DNA from: DASSUW01 sp035717845
GTDB taxonomy: Bacteria; Actinomycetota; Thermoleophilia; Solirubrobacterales; Solirubrobacteraceae
DNA: 8,471 bases
Assembly: GCA_035717845.1 (NCBI GenBank)
Contig: DASTIC010000273.1
Coordinates: 1 to 8,471 of the forward strand
Direction: 5' to 3'
The translations under genes were made by a program, and so were the position numbers. Under the pieces are notes generated by a model. The model was not told the DNA's origin. It worked only from the letters and a program-made list of their open reading frames with translations, and searched no databases. Positions 5,122 through 8,471 of the stretch are shown here, piece after piece; the first letter of the stretch is position 1, and every line of letters starts with the position of its first letter.

Positions 5122-6227
5122 CGCCCCTTGAACTCCGGGTTGCGCTTCTGGAGGAAGGCGCTGATCCCCTCGCGCGCGTCCTCCGACGTGAACGCGGTGA
5201 TGAACGCGGCCTTCTCGGCCTCGATCCCCGCGTCGAGGTCCCCGGCGTGCGAGACCTGCTTGATCTGCTCGAGCGCCACCGGCGCCTGGCGCGCGAACTT
5301 GCGGCCCCAGGAGAGGGCGGCGTCGAACAGCTCGTGGTCGGCCACCAGCCGGTTCACGAGTCCGAACTCGTACGCCTCCTCGGCCGAGATCGGGTCGCCG
5401 ACGGTGTTCATCTCCAGCGCCTTGGCCTCCCCCACCAGCCGCGGGAGCCGCTGCGTGCCGCCGAAGCCGGGGATGATCCCGAGGCTGATCTCCGGCTGGC
5501 CGAACGAGGCCGAGTAGGCGGCCAGGCGCACGTCGCACGCCATCGCGATCTCGCACCCGCCGCCCAGCGCCATCCCGTTGACGGCGGCGATCGTCATCGT
5601 CCGCGAGCGCTCCCAGGCCCGGAAGAGCGCGTGCGCGCGGTCGAGCAGGTCGCGGCCGCCGGCCTCGTCCATCTGCGTGAACGCCTTGATGTCGGCGCCC
5701 GCGCAGAACAGCGCCGGGTTCGGGGAGGCGAGGACCATGGCCTTGACCTCGTCGGCGGCCTCGACGGCCTGCCAGGCGGTCTCGAGCGCCTCGATCACGG
5801 CGGGCGAGAGCGAGTTGGCCGGCGGGTTGTCGAGCCACAGGATGGCGACCTCGCCGCGCGTGTCGAGCTTGACCGGCGTGCCCCCGTACCCCTCGTCGGG
5901 CTGCGGGTACGGGTAGAAGCCCTGCCCGCTCTTGGCGCCGAGGCGGCCCTGGGCCACGAGGCGGCGCAAGATGAGCGGCGGATCGAAGCCCTCGCCCCAC
6001 TCGTCCTCGGCCCGCTCGAGGGCCTCCAGCACGTCGTCGAGCCCACGGAAGTCGGCCCGCGCGAACGGCCCGGGCACCATGCCGGTCCCCATCATCATCC
6101 CGAGGTCGATGTCGCGCACGCCGGCGATGCCCTCCTCGAGCACGAGGCAGGCCTCGACCAGGGCCTTGAGCGTGAAGCGGTCGGCGATCCGCTCGTCGAT
6201 CTGCGCCGCGGTCTCAGGCGTGCTCAT
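5118..6227 (-). CDS. 3HCDH C-terminal domain fused to enoyl-CoA hydratase (crotonase)
   Basis: A 369-residue two-domain protein. Residues about 15-108 are a 3-hydroxyacyl-CoA dehydrogenase C-terminal (dimerisation) domain ending in the hallmark LGAKSGQGFY (96-105), without any NAD-binding Rossmann domain. Residues about 117-369 are a crotonase fold: FCAGADI (174-180), NGMALGGGCEIAMACD (217-232) and FGQPEISLGIIPGFGGTQRL (242-261). Both hydratase glutamates are present (Glu226, Glu246), so it should hydrate trans-2-enoyl-CoA to 3-hydroxyacyl-CoA. The C-terminus EFKGR is typical of enoyl-CoA hydratases. The domain order is the reverse of FadB and matches the C-terminal half of archaeal dehydrogenase-crotonase fusions. 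The ATG lies inside the end of the dehydrogenase gene (14-nt overlap), with a GGGAGGGG ribosome site formed by that gene's GRGFY codons. The sirtuin follows with a GTGA overlap. Confidence 0.92.
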   Translation of the reverse strand: MSTPETAAQIDERIADRFTLKALVEACLVLEEGIAGVRDIDLGMMMGTGMVPGPFARADFRGLDDVLEALERAEDEWGEGFDPPLILRRLVAQGRLGAKSGQGFYPYPQPDEGYGGTPVKLDTRGEVAILWLDNPPANSLSPAVIEALETAWQAVEAADEVKAMVLASPNPALFCAGADIKAFTQMDEAGGRDLLDRAHALFRAWERSRTMTIAAVNGMALGGGCEIAMACDVRLAAYSASFGQPEISLGIIPGFGGTQRLPRLVGEAKALEMNTVGDPISAEEAYEFGLVNRLVADHELFDAALSWGRKFARQAPVALEQIKQVSHAGDLDAGIEAEKAAFITAFTSEDAREGISAFLQKRNPEFKGR

Positions 6228-7086
6228 AGAAGCCCCTCCCGGTCTTGGCGCCGAGCTCCCCGCGCTCCACGCGCTCCTCCATCCCCCGGTGGACGTAGAA
6301 GCGGTCGCCGTAGGCCTCGCGCATGTCGCGCGCCACCTTGACGACGGTGTCGAGGCCGGACATGTCGGCCACGCGGAACGGGCCCATCGGCATCTGCGCC
6401 TTCTCGGTGATGAAGGCGTCGAGCTGCTCGACGTCGATGCCCGTCTCGTCCTGGTAGCGCCAGATCTCGCTCGCCGTCGAGACGAGGATGCGGTTGACGA
6501 CGAAGCCCGGGCACTCGTGCGCCCGGACCGGCATCTTCTTGATCGCCTGGGCGAAGTTGGCGGCCGCCTGCGTCGTCTCGGGGGAGGTGTCCTCGCCCTC
6601 GATCAGCTCGACCAGCCGCATGTAGGAGGCCGGCCAGAAGAAGTGGAAGCCGACGACCTTGTCGGGCCGGTGGGTGGCGTCGCCGATCTCGGTGATCGAG
6701 AGGCCCGAGGTGTTGGAGGCGAGGATGGCGTGCCCGGGCGTCGAGGCGTCCAGCTCCGCGAACACGGAGTGCTTGATCTCCATCTTCTCCGGCACCGCCT
6801 CGATCACGAAGTCCACGTCGCCGAAGGCGTCGTAGGAGGTGGTGCCGGTGATCAGCCCGAGCGTGCGCTCGGCCTGCGCGGCGCCGTCCGCCTCCGACAG
6901 CTTGCCCTTGCTGACGAGCTTCGCGACCTGGCCCTCGGTGACCTCGCGCGCCTTCTTGAGTCCCGCGTCGACGAACCGCTGGTCGACGTCCTTGAGCACG
7001 ACCGGGACGCCCGCGGCGGCGATGACCTGGGAGATCTCGCCTCCCATCACCCCCGCGCCGACGACCGCTGCTTTGAACACGAACAT
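6214..7086 (-). CDS. 3-hydroxyacyl-CoA (3-hydroxybutyryl-CoA) dehydrogenase
   Basis: A 290-residue NAD-dependent dehydrogenase oxidising (S)-3-hydroxyacyl-CoA to 3-ketoacyl-CoA, the usual length for stand-alone Hbd/PaaH-type enzymes. Residue numbers count from the upstream GTG at 7095 (subtract 3 for the ATG start). The Rossmann motif VVGAGVMGGE is at 11-20, SNTS at 127-130, and the catalytic pair is His151 (GFHFFWP) and Glu163 (RLVE), 12 residues apart as in the family. Asn201 is in VVNRIL, and the C-domain ends LGAKTGRGFYEHA. The loop reads HFFWP where HFFNP is usual. I prefer ATG 7086 over GTG 7095 because a -10-like TAGGGT lies 7 nt before this ATG and would overlap the GTG, implying a leaderless start. 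It follows the SRPBCC gene by 25 bp and overlaps the hydratase fusion by 14 nt, so the two products probably act together. Confidence 0.93.
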   Translation of the reverse strand: MFVFKAAVVGAGVMGGEISQVIAAAGVPVVLKDVDQRFVDAGLKKAREVTEGQVAKLVSKGKLSEADGAAQAERTLGLITGTTSYDAFGDVDFVIEAVPEKMEIKHSVFAELDASTPGHAILASNTSGLSITEIGDATHRPDKVVGFHFFWPASYMRLVELIEGEDTSPETTQAAANFAQAIKKMPVRAHECPGFVVNRILVSTASEIWRYQDETGIDVEQLDAFITEKAQMPMGPFRVADMSGLDTVVKVARDMREAYGDRFYVHRGMEERVERGELGAKTGRGFYEHA

Positions 7087-7093
7087 GCGGGTC

Positions 7094-7099
7094 ACCCTA
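7094..7099 (-). promoter_or_regulatory. -10 element of a leaderless promoter for the dehydrogenase gene
   Basis: On the reverse strand TAGGGT (7099-7094) matches the actinobacterial TANNNT -10 pattern, with 7 nt to the ATG at 7086, so the transcript would begin at or next to the start codon. No convincing -35 or ribosome site is visible. This suggests a second promoter inside the four-gene run. Confidence 0.4.
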
Positions 7100-7111
7100 G
7101 CCGAGCAGGGA

Positions 7112-7567
7112 TCACCGAAGGTCCACTTCCGCGCGCCGTTCGTTGGCGAAGCGGCTCAGGGTCCGGCGGAGGGAGTCGGTCAGCGAGCGGCGGATGAAGA
7201 GGCGGTCGACGAGGGCACCGAGAGGGCTCCTCTCCTTGAGCTCGTACTCGAGCGTGAACGTGACGCGCACCCGGTCGCCGTCCGCCTCGAAGGCGACCGA
7301 CTGGACGCCCCGCAGGCGTTCGTCCTCGACCTCCAGCGTCTGCCCGGTGCGTGGCTCGAAGGCCCGGACGCGCTCCTGCACGAGCCCGCGGCCCTTGGGC
7401 GGCGACTGCCACAGAAGCCGCGCGCCGACCTCCGGCCACTCGCCTTCGAGCTTGACGACGTGCCCGAAGCCGTCGACCCACGACGGCCAGCGGTGGCGGT
7501 CGTACCAGAGGTCCTCGGCCTCGGCGAGCCGGCCGGGGACGATGGTGCTCGCACTCGCGCGACCCAC
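7112..7567 (-). CDS. SRPBCC (START/polyketide cyclase-like) ligand-binding protein
   Basis: A 151-residue protein of the helix-grip (SRPBCC) type, which binds hydrophobic ligands in a cavity. The order fits: an N-terminal strand with ASTIVPGRLAEAEDLWYDRHRWPSWVDGFGHV (helices with the classic RWPSW boundary), then alternating strands (GARLLWQSPP, GLVQERVRAFEP, QTLEVEDE, SVAFEAD, RVRVTFTLEYEL at 99-110), and a long C-terminal amphipathic helix (about 113-145) with LFIRRSLTDSLRRTLSRF. The ligand and reaction cannot be read from sequence. The GTG start at 7567 is chosen because it opens the first strand and a CATAAT hexamer sits 6 nt upstream, suggesting a leaderless transcript. It is the first gene of the run leading into the dehydrogenase and is divergent from the UspA gene. 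Confidence 0.82.
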   Translation of the reverse strand: MGRASASTIVPGRLAEAEDLWYDRHRWPSWVDGFGHVVKLEGEWPEVGARLLWQSPPKGRGLVQERVRAFEPRTGQTLEVEDERLRGVQSVAFEADGDRVRVTFTLEYELKERSPLGALVDRLFIRRSLTDSLRRTLSRFANERRAEVDLR

Positions 7568-7573
7568 CCCCGG

Positions 7574-7579
7574 ATTATG
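7574..7579 (-). promoter_or_regulatory. -10 element of the SRPBCC gene (leaderless)
   Basis: On the reverse strand CATAAT (7579-7574) differs from TATAAT at one base and lies 6 nt before the GTG start. The region opposite contains the promoter of the divergent UspA gene, so the two promoters lie within a 39-bp gap. Confidence 0.4.
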
Positions 7580-7593
7580 GTCCGGAGAAGAGG

Positions 7594-7599
7594 TAGGCT
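7594..7599 (+). promoter_or_regulatory. -10 element of the UspA gene (leaderless)
   Basis: TAGGCT (7594-7599) is followed by 7 nt and then the ATG at 7607, the same geometry as at the dehydrogenase gene. No purine-rich ribosome site lies in the 7 nt before the ATG. GGAGAAGAGG (7584-7593) lies upstream of the hexamer and would not be transcribed in this model, although it could serve as a distant ribosome site in a longer transcript. Confidence 0.4.
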
Positions 7600-7606
7600 C
7601 GCGCCC

Positions 7607-8032
7607 ATGAACGCCATCGTCGTCGGGTCCGACGGGTCGCCGAGCGCGGAGGCGGCCGTCCAGAAGGTCATCCAGCTCGCGCAGGGAAGCGGCGCGATCA
7701 TCCATCTCGTGTGCGCGTACCCGGGCCGCTCCACGCTCGAGCGCCTCGGCCTCAGCGCGAAGGTCGAGCCGGTGAGCCTGCGTGGCGTGGCCTCGGACGT
7801 GGCCGCGCGCGCGGAGCGCCGGTTCGAGGAGGCCGGCTTCGGCGTCGAGCTCCACGTCCAGGAGGGCGACGCGGCGGACACCCTGATCCAGGTCGCCGAG
7901 GAGACCGGTGCCGAGATGATCGCGGTCGGCGCGCGCGGGAACAGCTCGCTGCGGCGCTTCGCGCTCGGGAGCGTCGCCAGCAAGCTCTCCCATCACGCGA
8001 CGACGACGCTGCTGCTCGTGCGCGAGGGGTAG
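7607..8032 (+). CDS. Universal stress protein, UspA family, ATP-binding type
   Basis: A 141-residue single-domain UspA protein, the normal length. The N-terminal strand MNAIVVGSDGS (1-11) carries the nucleotide-contacting Asp9. The ATP loop GARGNSSLRRFALGS (108-122) fits G-x2-G-x9-G-S exactly, placing it in the ATP-binding, MJ0577-like branch. The final strand TTTLLLVREG completes the fold. Such cytoplasmic proteins act in stress, starvation or hypoxia survival, sensing ATP rather than catalysing a known reaction. The ATG at 7607 starts the first beta strand directly, and longer in-frame readings upstream would run antisense through the SRPBCC gene. It is divergent from the SRPBCC gene and ends 4 bp before the stop of the MFS gene. 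Confidence 0.95.
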   Translation: MNAIVVGSDGSPSAEAAVQKVIQLAQGSGAIIHLVCAYPGRSTLERLGLSAKVEPVSLRGVASDVAARAERRFEEAGFGVELHVQEGDAADTLIQVAEETGAEMIAVGARGNSSLRRFALGSVASKLSHHATTTLLLVREG

Positions 8033-8036
8033 TCGC

Positions 8037-8471
8037 TCACCGTGTGAGCAGGCTGCGCCGGCGGGCGACGGTTATCGCGAAACCCAGCGCGGCGAGGCCC
8101 GCGGCGCACAGGGCCGTCGTCTCGTAGGAGGCGGCGTCGACCGCGGCGCCGCCGAGCGCGTTGCCGGCAGCGCTGCCGGCGATGATTCCCATGATCATCA
8201 CGGCGAACGCCTCGGTCGCGGTCCCCGGCGGCGCGACGGTGTCGAGCAGGGTCGAGCCCACCACGACCACCGGCGCGATCAGCAGGCCGCAGAGCAAGAG
8301 CAGCACCGCCAGCGCCGCGTACGACTCGGGGACCGCCAACAGCGCGCAGCCGGAGGCGAGCGCCAGCATCAGGACCGCCAGGCGCAACGTGAGCGAGCCC
8401 GGCCACGGCCGGGACCCGTAGACCAGCCCGCCGGCGAGGCTGCCGGCGGACAGCGCGGCGAGCAGCAGGCC
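8037..8471 (-). CDS. MFS transporter, C-terminal part (runs off the window)
   Basis: The reverse frame stays open from the right edge to TGA at 8037-8039, giving 144 residues. They form about five hydrophobic helices separated by short loops: LLLAALSAGSLAGGLVYGSR, LRLAVLMLALASGCALLAV, ALAVLLLLCGLLIAPVVVVG, FAVMIMGIIAGSAAGNALGG and ALCAAGLAALGFAITVA. The basic cytosolic end is RRRSLLTR. Small Gly/Ala-rich helices with this spacing fit the second half of a 12-helix major facilitator superfamily permease. The VYGSRPWPG loop after the first helix matches the position of the short TM7-TM8 region. The substrate cannot be told. A TTG codon at 8387 is only an internal codon, because the hydrophobic reading continues unbroken to the edge. 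Confidence 0.8.
   Translation of the reverse strand, partial: GLLLAALSAGSLAGGLVYGSRPWPGSLTLRLAVLMLALASGCALLAVPESYAALAVLLLLCGLLIAPVVVVGSTLLDTVAPPGTATEAFAVMIMGIIAGSAAGNALGGAAVDAASYETTALCAAGLAALGFAITVARRRSLLTR

Noticed and set aside
5122..6000. Reading the sirtuin as the C-terminal part of a 533-residue protein beginning at 6000
   Set aside because: Upstream of the GTG at 5121 that frame is antilogous to the hydratase gene and gives low-complexity Arg/Gly/Pro sequence. The sirtuin motifs begin within 25 residues of the GTG, which overlaps the hydratase stop.
6839..7606. N-terminal extension of the UspA protein upstream of 7607
   Set aside because: It runs antisense through the dehydrogenase and SRPBCC genes, and the UspA fold begins exactly at MNAIVVGSDGS.
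7568..7996. N-terminal extension of the SRPBCC protein to 7996
   Set aside because: That part lies antisense to the UspA coding region, and the fold starts just after the GTG at 7567.

Overview
The window is very GC-rich, with a strong preference for G or C at third codon positions. It has short intergenic gaps, convergent genes that touch or overlap at their stop codons, and several starts that look leaderless. Together with the protein repertoire (a secreted transglycosylase fused to metallopeptidase folds, actinobacterial-style beta-oxidation genes, a single-domain UspA protein), this points to a high-GC actinobacterium. A Thermoleophilia/Solirubrobacterales-type genome is my best guess, from general resemblance only. 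I see no phage genes, transposase, CRISPR array, tRNA or rRNA.

Layout: (1) 2-43 (+) is the last 13 codons of a gene entering from the left edge. (2) 40-537 (-) encodes a small coiled-coil protein with a basic Lys-rich tail, resembling phasins or PHA-synthase accessory proteins. (3) 538-831 is a divergent control region with a candidate promoter, a dyad and a strong 10-bp hairpin. (4) 832-3330 (+) encodes a large exported cell-wall enzyme: an MltB/SLT-like lytic transglycosylase, a degenerate M23 (LytM) fold split by a long basic insert, and a C-terminal M15-type Zn peptidase domain. (5) About 3341-4180 (+) is an unrecognised alpha-helical protein whose coding region seems to begin upstream of its first canonical start codon. 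(6) 4181-4398 is a convergent gap filled by a striking nested palindrome array. (7) 4399-7567 (-) is a probable four-gene run in the order SRPBCC protein, 3-hydroxyacyl-CoA dehydrogenase, 3HCDH_C-enoyl-CoA hydratase fusion, sirtuin deacylase. (8) 7607-8032 (+) is a UspA-type ATP-binding universal stress protein, divergent from the SRPBCC gene across only 39 bp. (9) 8037-8471 (-) is the C-terminal part of an MFS transporter running off the right edge.

How the genes work together: the dehydrogenase and the fusion protein carry the complementary parts of a FadB-like multifunctional enzyme, in permuted order and in two overlapping reading frames. They should carry out consecutive hydration and NAD-dependent oxidation of enoyl-CoA/3-hydroxyacyl-CoA. 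The sirtuin, coupled to them through a GTGA overlap, carries a YxxR motif at the place that defines acidic-acyl deacylases, so it may reverse acyl-lysine marks made by the CoA thioesters of this pathway (inference). The transglycosylase/peptidase gene forms a separate envelope module with the unknown gene directly downstream.

The observations most worth checking are the covarying nested palindromes at 4204-4375, the split and permuted beta-oxidation enzyme, the zinc-ligand-deficient M23 domain, and the repeated leaderless promoter geometry.
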